Assembly (NCBI RefSeq): GCF_001650025.1
Contig: NZ_LVVY01000126.1
Coordinates: forward strand, 1 to 51,187
DNA length: 51,187 nucleotides
Direction: 5' to 3'
DNA from: Devosia elaeis
GTDB lineage: Bacteria > Pseudomonadota > Alphaproteobacteria > Rhizobiales > Devosiaceae
A model generated the notes under the pieces. That model was not told where the DNA came from. It searched no databases and was given only the letters and a program-made list of their open reading frames with translations. This document shows, one piece after another, positions 43,663-51,187 of this stretch; the stretch's first letter is position 1; each line of letters opens with the position of its first letter. Made by a program: the position numbers and the translations under genes.

Positions 43663-44606
43663 GCCTTGAGCCTCGGGTCGAGCATGGCCTGGGCGACATC
43701 GGCGAGCAGGTTGACCAGCACATAGACGCTGGTGGCAATGAGCACGCCGCCCTGCACCAGCAGGATATCGCGGGTGGACACGGCCTTGACCAGCATCTGT
43801 CCCAGACCCGGCCATTGAAAGACGGTTTCGATATAGACGGCACCGCCCAGCACGAAGCCGGCCTGAATGCCGAGCACTGGAATGACGGAAACCAGCGCGG
43901 CGCGGAAAGCGTGGCGATAGATGACCGTGTTTTCCGACAGGCCCTTGGCACGGGCGGTGCGAATGAAATCCTGCCGCAGTACTTCGAGCATGGCGGCGCG
44001 GGTGAGGCGCGCCACCACGCCCGTGGCGACGATGGCCAGGGTCGAGGCGGGCAGGACCAGATGGCGCAACAGATCGGGCAGGTCGCCACCGCCATAGACA
44101 GCATACATGCCCGAGGCCGGCAGCAGGCGCCATTGCACCGCGAAGAACAGGATGAAGACCAGGCCAAGGAAGAAGGCCGGCATGGAAATGCCGATCAGCA
44201 CGAAGAAGGTGACGATGCGGTCGGTCCAGCCGAACTGGCGCACGGCCGAGACGATGCCGGCGAGAATGCCGAGCACCGAGCAGAGAACGAGCGCGGCGCC
44301 GGCGAGAATGAGCGTGGCGCCGAAGCGCTCGATCACTTCGTCGAGGACGGGCCGATTGAGCACATAGGAGCGGCCGAAATCCCCCTGGAGGAGATTGGCG
44401 ATCCAGATGAAATATTGCTCGGGCCAGGAGCGGTCGAGCCCCAGGGCGCGGTTGATGCGCGCGACATTGTCCGGCGTGGCATAGGAACCGAGCAGCGCCT
44501 GGGCCGGGTCGCCGGGGATGAGCTTCATCACCAGGAAGACGATGATGGAGAGGCCGAGAATGACCGGAATCGCGGCGAGGAGGCGTTTGGCAATATAGGT
44601 GGGCAT
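43659..44606 (-). CDS. Dipeptide ABC transporter permease (DppB-like)
   Basis: The 315-residue membrane protein has six segments, the start MPTYIAKRLLAAIPVILG typical of DppB, and the EAA loop DFIRTARAKGLSENTVIYRHAFR near residue 215. AGGAGGCGCC precedes the ATG. It forms the channel with the permease half of the fusion protein. Confidence 0.94.
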   Translation of the reverse strand: MPTYIAKRLLAAIPVILGLSIIVFLVMKLIPGDPAQALLGSYATPDNVARINRALGLDRSWPEQYFIWIANLLQGDFGRSYVLNRPVLDEVIERFGATLILAGAALVLCSVLGILAGIVSAVRQFGWTDRIVTFFVLIGISMPAFFLGLVFILFFAVQWRLLPASGMYAVYGGGDLPDLLRHLVLPASTLAIVATGVVARLTRAAMLEVLRQDFIRTARAKGLSENTVIYRHAFRAALVSVIPVLGIQAGFVLGGAVYIETVFQWPGLGQMLVKAVSTRDILLVQGGVLIATSVYVLVNLLADVAQAMLDPRLKA

Positions 44607-44637
44607 GGCGCCTCCTGAACTGCGTATCGGCCGGCAT

Positions 44638-44765
44638 CCCCCTCACCCGTCTCGGCCTTCGGCCGATCCACCCTCTCCCCGAGGGGGAGAGGAATAAGAG
44701 GCGAGCGCCGAACCGTTCTTCTCTCCCTCGGGGAGAAGGTGGCGCGTAGCGCCGGATGAGGGGGT
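44638..44765. repeat. Dispersed repeat module, partner at 16772-16896
   Basis: Lying between dppA and dppB, this element is the inverted counterpart of the module in the 16-17 kb repeat cluster, with the same order of GAGACGGGTGAGG-, CCTCTCCCCCTCGGGG- and CCGGATGAGGGG-type blocks (on one strand or the other). Two stem-loops of CCCCGAGGG type are prominent. It may reduce transcription into dppB. Confidence 0.75.
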
Positions 44766-44784
44766 GCCCCCATCCGGTACAAAT

Positions 44785-46353
44785 TTACGGCTTCGTCACA
44801 TCCCGCAGCACCAGCGAGAAGTCCGGCTGCAATTCGAAGTCACCCACCGCGCTGGTGACCACCGCATTCTGCTTCCAATTGGCGACGAAGAGCCAGGGGG
44901 CGTCCTCGTGGGTGATGGCCTGCACCTGCTTGTAGAGGTCGCCGCGCTCTTCCGGATCGGTGGAGAGGCGGGCCTGGTCGAGCAATTCATCCACTTCCGG
45001 ATTGGAATAATAGGACGAGTTGAACCCGCCCTCGGCCGGGAAGGCGGCACTGCGCAGGGTGAGGAAGGGCAGGGTGTCCGGATCGGTGGTCATCCAGGCC
45101 ATTTCGGCCATGTCCGCCTTGCCTTCGAGGCCCGGATTGACCTCGGAGAGGAACGTGTTCCACTCATAGGTCTGGATCTCGACATCGAGCCCGACCGCTG
45201 CCAGGTCGGCCTGGATGGCGGTGCCCATCGGCACCGGATCGAGCATGCCCGATCCGCCTTCGGTGACGAGGAAAGTCAGGCTCGCGCCTTCCGCCCCGGC
45301 TTCGGCGAGGAGTGCCCTGGCCTTTTCCGGATCATAGGGATAGGGCGCGACGTCCTCGTTATAGGCCCAGTTGAAGGCCGGCGGGATCGGGCCGGCGGAG
45401 ACTTCGGCCGTGCCTTGCAGCACGTCGTTGACGAGGCTTTCCTTGTTGACCGCGTAATTGACCGCCTGGCGCACGCGCACATCGGCGAAGGGGCCCTCCT
45501 TGGCGTTGAGCATGACATACCAGACATGGGGCCCCACCGCCTCGACCACCTGGTAATTGGCGTCATTGGCGAACTGGGCGACATTGTCGGGCGGCGTCTC
45601 GAGCAGCACGTCGATGCCGCCGGAGAGCATTTCGGCGACGCGGGTATTGGCGTCGGTGATGGGGCGGAAGATCACCGCTTCGAGCGCCGGCGCGCCGTCC
45701 CAGTAGGCGTCGTTGCGCGAGGCGACCACGCTGGTATTGGACCGCCATTCCTCGAACTTGAACGGGCCGGTGCCCACGGGATTGCGGCCATAATCGGCGC
45801 CATATTGCTCGACGGCGGCGGGCGAAACGATGAGGCCCGTCGGCGAGGCCAGGTTCGACATGAGCGGCGCGAAGGGCTCGTTGAGCGTGAACTTGACCGT
45901 CAGGTCATCGACCACCTCGACGCTGTCGACCGAGGAGAAGAAGAAGGCCAGGGGGAAGGGGCCGGTCGAGGCCTGCGGATGGCTTTCATCCAGCATGCGG
46001 TCGAAGTTGAACTTGACCGCTTCGGCATTGAACGGCGTGCCGTCGTGGAAGCTGACGCCTTCACGCAGATTGAAGACATATTCGAGGCCATCCTCGGAAA
46101 TGGTCCAGTCGGTGGCGAGCGCCGGCTCGATCTCCAGCGTGCCGGGGGCGTTGCGCACCAGGCCGTCATAGATGTTGACGGCGATGCGGAAATCGTTGGC
46201 CGCGGTCGAGACATGCGGATCGAGCGATGCCGGCTCGGCGATCTGGCCGACCACGAGCACATTGGGCGGCGTCTGGGCGTATGCCGGCGACGCCACGCTC
46301 AGGGCAGTGGCGGCCAGGAGCAGCGACGCGGCGCCTTTCCATGTACGGATCAT
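44785..46353 (-). CDS. Peptide ABC transporter substrate-binding protein (DppA/SBP family 5)
   Basis: The 522-residue protein has a signal peptide (cleavage probably after AYA at about 26) and the family 5 features: EPASLDPHVSTAANDFRIAVNIYDGLV, SEDGLEYVFNLREGVSFHDGTPFNAEAVKFNFDRM-type blocks, NPVGTGPFKFEEW and DVRVRQAVNYAVNKE. It binds peptides or related compounds in the periplasm for the following permeases. It is first in the operon, divergent from the DUF1028 gene. Confidence 0.94.
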   Translation of the reverse strand: MIRTWKGAASLLLAATALSVASPAYAQTPPNVLVVGQIAEPASLDPHVSTAANDFRIAVNIYDGLVRNAPGTLEIEPALATDWTISEDGLEYVFNLREGVSFHDGTPFNAEAVKFNFDRMLDESHPQASTGPFPLAFFFSSVDSVEVVDDLTVKFTLNEPFAPLMSNLASPTGLIVSPAAVEQYGADYGRNPVGTGPFKFEEWRSNTSVVASRNDAYWDGAPALEAVIFRPITDANTRVAEMLSGGIDVLLETPPDNVAQFANDANYQVVEAVGPHVWYVMLNAKEGPFADVRVRQAVNYAVNKESLVNDVLQGTAEVSAGPIPPAFNWAYNEDVAPYPYDPEKARALLAEAGAEGASLTFLVTEGGSGMLDPVPMGTAIQADLAAVGLDVEIQTYEWNTFLSEVNPGLEGKADMAEMAWMTTDPDTLPFLTLRSAAFPAEGGFNSSYYSNPEVDELLDQARLSTDPEERGDLYKQVQAITHEDAPWLFVANWKQNAVVTSAVGDFELQPDFSLVLRDVTKP

Positions 46354-46420
46354 TGTAAAACCTCTCCTTGCGTTCCCTCGCCCTTGCCGCGCAATTGCGC
46401 CGTCCGGCAGAGCTTGATGA

Positions 46421-46465
46421 ATTTATCATCATAAATTTGCGCGCTGTCAATTTATGATGATAAAT
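46421..46465. promoter_or_regulatory. Paired inverted operators between dppA and the DUF1028 gene
   Basis: ATTTATCATCATAAAT (46421-46436) recurs as its exact reverse complement (46450-46465), 13 bases apart. Each copy is itself palindromic (ATTTAT-N4-ATAAAT). The sites lie in the AT-rich divergent promoter region, 23 bases before the DUF1028 start and about 70 before dppA. They are the best candidate sites for the GntR protein of this cluster. Confidence 0.65.
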
Positions 46466-46487
46466 GATCGTCGATCTGGAGAGTTGA

Positions 46488-47129
46488 ATGACCTTTTCCA
46501 TAATTGCTCGCGATTTCGTCACTGGCGCTTTTGGCGTGGCTACGGCAACGGCCGGGCCCATGGTGGGGGCGCTGGTGCCGCATACGAGGCAAGGGTTCGG
46601 CGCGGCCGCGACCCAGGCCATGACCAATCCCTATCTGGCGCTCGACGCGCTTTCCGTTCTCGGCGAGATGAGCGCGGCGGAGGCCTTGCGCATGGCGCTG
46701 GCGCAGGACGACAAGGCGGAGCTGCGTCAGGTCATCATTGTCGACCGCAACGGTTCGGCAGAGGGCTGGACCGGCGGCCAATGCATCGGATTTGCCGGTC
46801 ATCTCCTCGACAAGGGTGTGGCCGTCGCCGGCAACATGCTCACCGGCGCATCGGTGCTGGCGGAGATGATGGCCCATTATCACCGGCATCGCGGCACATC
46901 GAGCTTCGCCGCGGCCTTGCTTGCGGCGCTCCAGGCCGGCGCGGCCGCCGGCGGCGACAGCCGAGGACTGGGCTCGGCCGCTCTCCGCGTTCACGACATC
47001 CAGGCCTTTCCCGAACTCGATCTCCGGATCGACCATTCGGACCGCCCCCTCGAAGCCCTGGCCGACCTGCTGAAACGCGCCACCACCGGCCCCTATCACG
47101 ACTTCTTCGCCGCGGTACCGCGGCGCTGA
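46488..47129 (+). CDS. DUF1028 family protein (Ntn-hydrolase-like)
   Basis: The 213-residue protein starts MTFSIIARDFVTGAFGVATATA and contains AAATQAMTNPYLALDAL and GNMLTGASVL, the marks of DUF1028. The fold belongs to the Ntn hydrolases, suggesting an amidase or peptidase role, but activity is not established. CTGGAGAG lies before the ATG. It is divergent from the dipeptide importer and shares its operator region. Confidence 0.9.
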   Translation: MTFSIIARDFVTGAFGVATATAGPMVGALVPHTRQGFGAAATQAMTNPYLALDALSVLGEMSAAEALRMALAQDDKAELRQVIIVDRNGSAEGWTGGQCIGFAGHLLDKGVAVAGNMLTGASVLAEMMAHYHRHRGTSSFAAALLAALQAGAAAGGDSRGLGSAALRVHDIQAFPELDLRIDHSDRPLEALADLLKRATTGPYHDFFAAVPRR

Positions 47130-47178
47130 TAGGCAGCGATCGCTCCGGCGATCAGGGATGTCAGTAATCTGGGATTTT

Positions 47179-47252
47179 TGGAGCGGGTGAAGGGAATCGA
47201 ACCCTCGTCGTAAGCTTGGGAAGCTTCTGCTCTACCATTGAGCTACACCCGC
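47179..47252 (-). tRNA. tRNA-Gly (anticodon CCC)
   Basis: The minus strand folds into a 74-base cloverleaf: acceptor GCGGGTG/CACCCGC, D arm GCTC-AATGGTA-GAGC, anticodon stem GAAGC with loop TTCCCAA (CCC reads GGG), variable CGAC-type loop and T arm GAGGG-TTCGATT-CCCTT. Discriminator T and an encoded CCA follow. Confidence 0.95.
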
Positions 47253-47386
47253 CCGGATCGGCCCGGTCGATGGGAAACCGTGGCGATCGGATCGCGCCGA
47301 TCAATGCTGGAAATCGGCGGAGGCGTCAAGGTGCCTCCCGTACCCATCCCGTCGTCATGGCGGAAATTGGGACGGGGCTGGGGAGC

Positions 47387-48493
47387 TCAGCCCGTGAAGG
47401 GCTTGAAATGCTTGGAGAGCTTCAGCGTCTGGGCCTGGTAGTTCGAGCCGAAGGCCGAGCCATAGAGGCGATCGGGCTTTTCGGCCAGTTCCTCATAGAT
47501 CAGCCGTCCGATGATCTGGCCGTGTCCGAGCAGGAACGGCACTTCGCGGCTGCGCACTTCCAGCACGGCGCGGCTGCCCGTGCCGCCCGCCGCCGAATGG
47601 CCGAAGCCGGGGTCGAAGAAACCGGCATAATGGACGCGGAATTCGCCCACCAGCGGATCGAAGGGCACCATTTCGGCGGCATGGGTCGGCGGCACATGCA
47701 CCGCTTCCAGGCTCACCAGGATGTAGAATTCGTCGGGGTCCAGGATCAGTTCGCTCCGGCCCCGCGCATAAAGCGGCTCCCAGAAATCCAGCACGTCGAG
47801 CGCCGCCTTCCTGTCGACATCGACCACCGCCGTATGGCGCTTGGAGCGGAAGCCGATCAGCCCGTCGCGGCCCTGGCCCATAAGATCGATGGACAGCGCC
47901 ACGCCATTGTCCACCGGCTGGTCGCCGCCGATCACCAGGGTGTCGGTTTCGTGCAGGCGCTGATGCGCGGCCACCGAAAGCCGGCTGTCCCCGCAGCGGA
48001 ACCGCATCTGGCTGAGGCGCGAGCCGGTCCGGACCAGCACCGGAAAGGTGCGCGGGCTGATTTCGAGATAGAGCGGGCCCTTATAGCCGGGGGGCAATTG
48101 GTCGAAGCCGCGCGCCCGGTCGCCGATCACGCGGGTGAAGACGTCCAGCCGCCCGGTGGAACTCTTCGGATTGGCCGAGGCGCTGACGCCCTCGGGCAGG
48201 TCCAGGCTTTCTTCCAGCGGCACCAGATAGACGCAGCCGCGCTCCAGCACCGCGCCCCTGGACAGGTCGATCTCGTGCAGCTTCAGCGCCTCGATGCGTT
48301 CGGCCACCGAATGGCCGGGTCCGGGCAGGAAGCTCGAGCGCACGCGGAACGCGGTCTTGCCCAGCCGCAGGTCGAGGCTGGCCGGCTGCACCTGGTCGGG
48401 GTCGAAGGGCCGGGCCGCCTGGATGGCGCCCTCCGCGTGCAGCTTTTCGATGAGCCGCGCCGTAAAGACGCCCCTGGGCCAGGTGTCCGTCAT
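47387..48493 (-). CDS. dcd: dCTP deaminase, long alphaproteobacterial form
   Basis: The 368-residue protein is about twice the usual Dcd length and consists of two dUTPase-fold halves, as in the long form annotated in many Hyphomicrobiales. The first half has ASANPKSSTGRLDVFTR with the nucleotide-binding Ser and Arg; the second has HYAGFFDPGFGHSAAGG and VLEVRSREVPFLL. It should convert dCTP to dUTP in pyrimidine metabolism. The short distance to metZ is occupied by a repeat, so the two divergent genes have separate promoters. Confidence 0.88.
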   Translation of the reverse strand: MTDTWPRGVFTARLIEKLHAEGAIQAARPFDPDQVQPASLDLRLGKTAFRVRSSFLPGPGHSVAERIEALKLHEIDLSRGAVLERGCVYLVPLEESLDLPEGVSASANPKSSTGRLDVFTRVIGDRARGFDQLPPGYKGPLYLEISPRTFPVLVRTGSRLSQMRFRCGDSRLSVAAHQRLHETDTLVIGGDQPVDNGVALSIDLMGQGRDGLIGFRSKRHTAVVDVDRKAALDVLDFWEPLYARGRSELILDPDEFYILVSLEAVHVPPTHAAEMVPFDPLVGEFRVHYAGFFDPGFGHSAAGGTGSRAVLEVRSREVPFLLGHGQIIGRLIYEELAEKPDRLYGSAFGSNYQAQTLKLSKHFKPFTG

Positions 48494-48516
48494 GTCCCGA
48501 CTTGTCCTTGCTCGTC

Positions 48517-48610
48517 ATGGCCGGGCTGGTCCCGGCGATCCATCTTTCCCTTGTGCCAAGTCTGGATTGCCCGGACAAGCGCGGCAATGCCGATCGGGCC
48601 GGGCTTGACC
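48517..48610. repeat. Palindromic intergenic repeat upstream of metZ
   Basis: ATGGCCGGGCTGGTCCCGG-CGATCCA on the left and, inverted, GGCATTGCCGCGCTTGTCC-GGGCAATCCA on the right form imperfect arms of roughly 30 bases. It resembles the common 'gtcatggccgggcttgtcccggccatcca' repeat type. Confidence 0.65.
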
Positions 48611-48672
48611 GGCTTCTCCCCAGGAAGGGAACAATTGACGCCAGCGGCCAATTGCCTTTACATCACGGCCCA

Positions 48673-48725
48673 GTGGTGATTTGGCCGGTCGCTTGCAGCC
48701 ACTTAAAACAAATCGCTAAAGACCG
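48673..48725 (+). ncRNA. SAM-II riboswitch
   Basis: The stretch from GTGGTGATTTGG to GCTAAAGACCG matches the SAM-II (metA motif) pattern, with GCTTGCAGCCAC in the middle. Pairings can be seen: GTGG (48673-48676) with CCAC (48699-48702), CGGTC (48686-48690) with GACCG (48721-48725), and GATTTG (48678-48683) with CAAATC (48709-48714), which gives the pseudoknot. It lies directly before metZ, a classic target in alphaproteobacteria. Confidence 0.9.
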
Positions 48726-48731
48726 TTGTGG

Positions 48732-48761
48732 AGCCGGCCGCCAGAGCGAGCCGGTTTTTTT
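48732..48761 (+). terminator. Terminator-like hairpin between the riboswitch and metZ
   Basis: CCGGC (48734-48738) pairs with GCCGG (48750-48754), extended by A-T and G-T pairs, and is followed by seven T residues (48755-48761). It is well placed for transcription attenuation under control of the SAM-II element, though SAM-II can also act on translation. Confidence 0.6.
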
Positions 48762-48777
48762 GTTTGAGAGCGCCGAC

Positions 48778-49986
48778 ATGTCGAAAGAGCACAATCCCCT
48801 CCGCGATCCCAGAAAGCTCTCGGCGGCGACCCGAATGGTCCATGGCGGCGGCAAGAGGTCCGAATTCCACGAGACCAGCGAGGCGCTCTTCCTCAATTCG
48901 GGCTATTCCTATCCAAGCTCCGAACATGCCGAGCTCTTGTTCCAGAACAAGATTCCGGGCGGCCACAATTATTCCCGCTTCGCCAATCCATCCGTCGACA
49001 TGTTCGAGGATCGCATGGCGCTGCTCGAAGGCGCCGAGGCCGGCAAGGCCTTTGCCTCGGGCATGGCGGCGGTCACCAATGCCGTGATGAGCCAGGTGCG
49101 GGCAGGGGACCACATCGTCGCCGCCCAGGCGCTGTTCGGCGGCTGTCGCTATGTCGTGGAAGATTTCGCGCCCCGCTTCGGCGTCGCCTCCACTCTGGTC
49201 GATGGCCGCGATCCGGAAAATTTCGCCCGCGCCATGCAGCCCAATACCAAGGTGGTGTTCATCGAGACGCCAACCAATCCGACGCTGGAACTGGTCGATA
49301 TCAAGGCCGTCGCCGAGATCGCCCATGCCCATGGCGCCAGGCTCATCGTCGACAATGTCTTTTCCACCGCCCTCTACCAGAAGCCGCTGGAACTGGGCGC
49401 CGATCTCGTCACCTATTCGGCCACCAAGCATATCGATGGCCAGGGCCGGGTCCTGGGCGGCATCGTGCTGGGTTCGTCCGAATTGATCGAGGGCGACATC
49501 CACACCTTCCTGCGCCAGACCGGCGCCACGCTCAGCGCCTTCAATGCCTGGCTGCTGCTCAAGGGGCTCGAAACCTATGCCCTGCGCGTCGAGCGCATGA
49601 CCGACAGCGCCGAAAAGGTGGCGGCGGCGCTGGCCAGCCACCCCAAGGTGGAGCGCGTCATCTATCCGCATCATTCCAGCCACCCGCAATATGACCTGGC
49701 CAGGCGGCAGATGACGCGCGGCTCGACCCTCCTGGCCATCGACGTCAAGGGCGGCCAGCAAGGCGCCTTCGCGCTGTCGGACAATCTGGCGGTGATCCTG
49801 ATTTCCAACAATCTGGGCGACGCCAAATCCCTCATCACCCATCCGCGCACCACCACCCATGCCCGCCTCACCGAAGAGGTGCGCCTCGAAACCGGCGTCA
49901 CCCCGGGCCTGCTCCGGCTCTCGGTGGGCCTCGAAGACCCTGACGATCTCATTGCCGACCTGATGTATGGGCTGGATCAGGTTTAG
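48778..49986 (+). CDS. metZ: O-succinylhomoserine sulfhydrylase
   Basis: The 402-residue Cys/Met-metabolism PLP enzyme has GHNYSRFANPSVDMFEDRMALLEGAEAG-type N-terminal blocks, FIETPTNPTLELVD, IVDNVFSTALYQKP and the PLP lysine Lys217 in YSATKHIDGQGR. The C-terminal THPRTTTHARL and GLLRLSVGLEDPDDLIADL blocks are typical of MetZ. It makes homocysteine from O-succinylhomoserine and sulfide. The ATG at 48778 follows the terminator; the frame upstream overlaps the riboswitch and is not used. Confidence 0.94.
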   Translation: MSKEHNPLRDPRKLSAATRMVHGGGKRSEFHETSEALFLNSGYSYPSSEHAELLFQNKIPGGHNYSRFANPSVDMFEDRMALLEGAEAGKAFASGMAAVTNAVMSQVRAGDHIVAAQALFGGCRYVVEDFAPRFGVASTLVDGRDPENFARAMQPNTKVVFIETPTNPTLELVDIKAVAEIAHAHGARLIVDNVFSTALYQKPLELGADLVTYSATKHIDGQGRVLGGIVLGSSELIEGDIHTFLRQTGATLSAFNAWLLLKGLETYALRVERMTDSAEKVAAALASHPKVERVIYPHHSSHPQYDLARRQMTRGSTLLAIDVKGGQQGAFALSDNLAVILISNNLGDAKSLITHPRTTTHARLTEEVRLETGVTPGLLRLSVGLEDPDDLIADLMYGLDQV

Positions 49987-50001
49987 GGGGATGCAGCGGC
50001 C

Positions 50002-50958
50002 ATGAAGACGCTGTTTCGCATAGGGCCGGCCCCCCACCCCATCCCTCCCCGCAAGGGGGAGGGTGCCGGGCCGGCGTTTCCGACGAGATGGCGCCACGCA
50101 CGCGATGCGGCACCTCCCCCCTTGCGGGGGAGGTTGGGAGGGGGGGCTGGCTGGCTGGGCCTTGTCAGTGGTGTTCTTGCCCTGCTGCTCCTCGCCATTC
50201 CCGCTCTCGCCCAGCCCATCCCCTATCATGCCGATCCCGATGCCCGCGAGATTCTGCCCAATCTCCAGCCCGTGCCGGCCATTCGCTTTCTCACCACGGC
50301 CGATTTCCCGCCCTTCAATTTCCGCGACACCAATGGCGAGCTGATCGGGTTCAATATCGATCTGGCGCGGCGCATCTGCATCGAGGTCAATGTCGCCTGC
50401 ACCATCCAGGCCTGGCCCTGGGACCAGGCCGCCAATGCGCTTGCGGACAGCCAGGGCGATGCGCTGATCGCCGGCCTCGCCATGAGTCCGGAAAACGGGG
50501 AGAGCTTCGATTTCTCCGCAATCTATCTGGCACTGCCTGGCCGCTTCGTCACCCGCGCCGCCGCCATCGACGGCTTCCGGCCCGAGGCGGCCGGCCGCGT
50601 TGCCGTGCGCGCCGGCAGCGCCCATGAGGATTTTCTCGCCCGCTACCTGCCCGGCCTGGAGCGCGTCGGGTTCGAGGATGAACTGGCGGCGCTCGAAGCC
50701 ATGCGCACCGGCAGCGTCGATGCCTTTTTCGGCGATGCCATGCGGGCCGCCTTTTGGCTTAACGACAATCTGGCCTGCTGTGGCTTTGCCGGCGAAGCCT
50801 ATTTCCGCCCGCGTCTCTTCGGCGAAGGCCTCGCCATCGCCGTGCCCGCCGGGAACGATCCGGTGCGCCACGCCATCGACTGGGCCCTGGTCCGCCTCAA
50901 GGCCAATGGTACATTGGACGAGCTTTACCTCCGCTGGTTCCCGGTGGGGTTTTATTAG
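50002..50958 (+). CDS. Family 3 solute-binding protein with a repeat-derived insert in its signal peptide
   Basis: The 318-residue protein has a family 3 periplasmic binding domain (about 90-315, with FLTTADFPPFNFRDTNGELIGFNIDLARRI and GLAMSPEN), which usually binds amino acids or small solutes. The first residues MKTLFRI are separated from the hydrophobic part of the signal (LGLVSGVLALLLLAIPALA, about 52-70) by some 43 residues rich in Pro, Arg and Gly. That part is encoded by the palindromic repeat at 50023-50147 in frame. GGGGG lies 11 bases before the ATG; no better start follows the repeat (only TTG directly behind GGGGGAGG). Whether the protein is still exported is uncertain. Confidence 0.75.
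   Translation: MKTLFRIGPAPHPIPPRKGEGAGPAFPTRWRHARDAAPPPLRGRLGGGAGWLGLVSGVLALLLLAIPALAQPIPYHADPDAREILPNLQPVPAIRFLTTADFPPFNFRDTNGELIGFNIDLARRICIEVNVACTIQAWPWDQAANALADSQGDALIAGLAMSPENGESFDFSAIYLALPGRFVTRAAAIDGFRPEAAGRVAVRAGSAHEDFLARYLPGLERVGFEDELAALEAMRTGSVDAFFGDAMRAAFWLNDNLACCGFAGEAYFRPRLFGEGLAIAVPAGNDPVRHAIDWALVRLKANGTLDELYLRWFPVGFY
50023..50147. repeat. Palindromic repeat inside the coding region of the 50002-50958 gene
   Basis: CCCCCACCCCATCCCTCCCC then GCAAGGGGGAGGGTGCCG on the left has an inverted partner on the right (CGGCACCTCCCCCC, TTGCGGGGGAGG, TTGGGAGGGGGGG). It belongs to the type seen at 16.6 kb and 40.9-41.05 kb. It is in frame, without stop codons. Confidence 0.8.
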
Positions 50959-51097
50959 CTTCTCCCCCAATCCGGGGGTGGGGATGGTTCAATTACCCAC
51001 TGATGGCCCCTCCTCTTAAGGGTGAGCAAAGCAAAAGAGTCGTGATTCCAGCTCAAAGTGGACTGCTTTAAGGGCATCTAACCCAATCCGGATCGTC

Positions 51098-51130
51098 ACC
51101 CTCGGGCCTGACCCGAGGGTTCTTCGTTTT
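51098..51130 (+). terminator. Terminator-like hairpin at the right edge
   Basis: ACCCTCGGG-CCTGA-CCCGAGGGT (51098-51120) is followed by TCTTCGTTTTT. It may end the transcript of the binding-protein gene. The rest of 50959-51187 (229 bases) shows no gene. Confidence 0.55.
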
Positions 51131-51187
51131 TGGGTCTATCGCAAACGGCCTCGGGTCGAGCAACCGTGGATGGTTAGGCGAATGCCT

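Noticed and set aside
50132..50134. TTG as alternative start of the solute-binding protein after the repeat
   Set aside because: The purine-rich GGGGGAGG directly abuts the TTG with no spacing, so it is a poor initiation site; the upstream ATG is preferred, though not proven.

Overview
The window looks like chromosome of a GC-rich alphaproteobacterium of the order Hyphomicrobiales, most like Devosia and relatives (the genus is inference). Pointers are a gcrA gene with clustered GANTC (CcrM-type) sites, a SAM-II riboswitch before metZ, the long two-domain dCTP deaminase, a LuxR/LuxI pair, many ABC and TRAP uptake systems, and abundant short palindromic repeats between genes. No phage, transposase, rRNA or CRISPR array was seen. 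One tRNA (Gly, anticodon CCC) is present.

Layout. 0.1-3.6 kb: a minus-strand set of MFS transporter, MlrC/M81 protein and DeoR regulator. 4.1-12.5 kb: a plus-strand catabolic operon with a Gfo/Idh/MocA dehydrogenase, a complete sugar ABC importer, an RpiR regulator and a cytoplasmic GH20 hexosaminidase, probably for N-acetylhexosamine oligosaccharides. 12.5-16.1 kb: a small basic protein, 3-methyladenine glycosylase, an intact class D beta-lactamase, a glyoxalase-fold protein and a DUF924 protein. 16.1-17.1 kb: about 1 kb without genes, packed with palindromic repeats. 17.1-24.5 kb: a 58-residue membrane peptide, an ABC exporter with an elaborate 5' leader, an M29 aminopeptidase, PPK2 divergent from the sensor kinase PhoR with a Pho box between them, and a secreted esterase. 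24.5-28.8 kb: gcrA, argD, argF and hslO (Hsp33). 28.9-32.3 kb: luxR, luxI and a membrane glycosyltransferase, probably a quorum-linked polysaccharide module. 32.3-39.0 kb: a DapA-family aldolase divergent from an IclR regulator, a TRAP transporter and a fused dihydroxyacetone kinase. 39.0-47.1 kb: an M42 peptidase, a GntR regulator and a dipeptide ABC importer with a permease-ATPase fusion, divergent from a DUF1028 protein. 47.2-51.2 kb: tRNA-Gly, dCTP deaminase, SAM-II riboswitch plus metZ, and a solute-binding protein.

How the genes work together. At least four blocks are self-contained importer + enzyme + regulator modules. In two of them the likely operators can be read directly. Three copies of T(T/C)CCG-N5-CGGGA sit at the aldolase, iclR and dctP promoters. 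A perfectly inverted pair of ATTTATCATCATAAAT lies between dppA and the DUF1028 gene.

The most unusual observations are these: a palindromic repeat that has become in-frame coding sequence inside the signal peptide of the protein at 50002-50958; a promoter/operator/leader-peptide/terminator arrangement before the ABC exporter at 17321-19114; a well-formed Pho box between ppk2 and phoR; and a ~103 bp dispersed repeat in inverted orientation at both ends of the first 16 kb.
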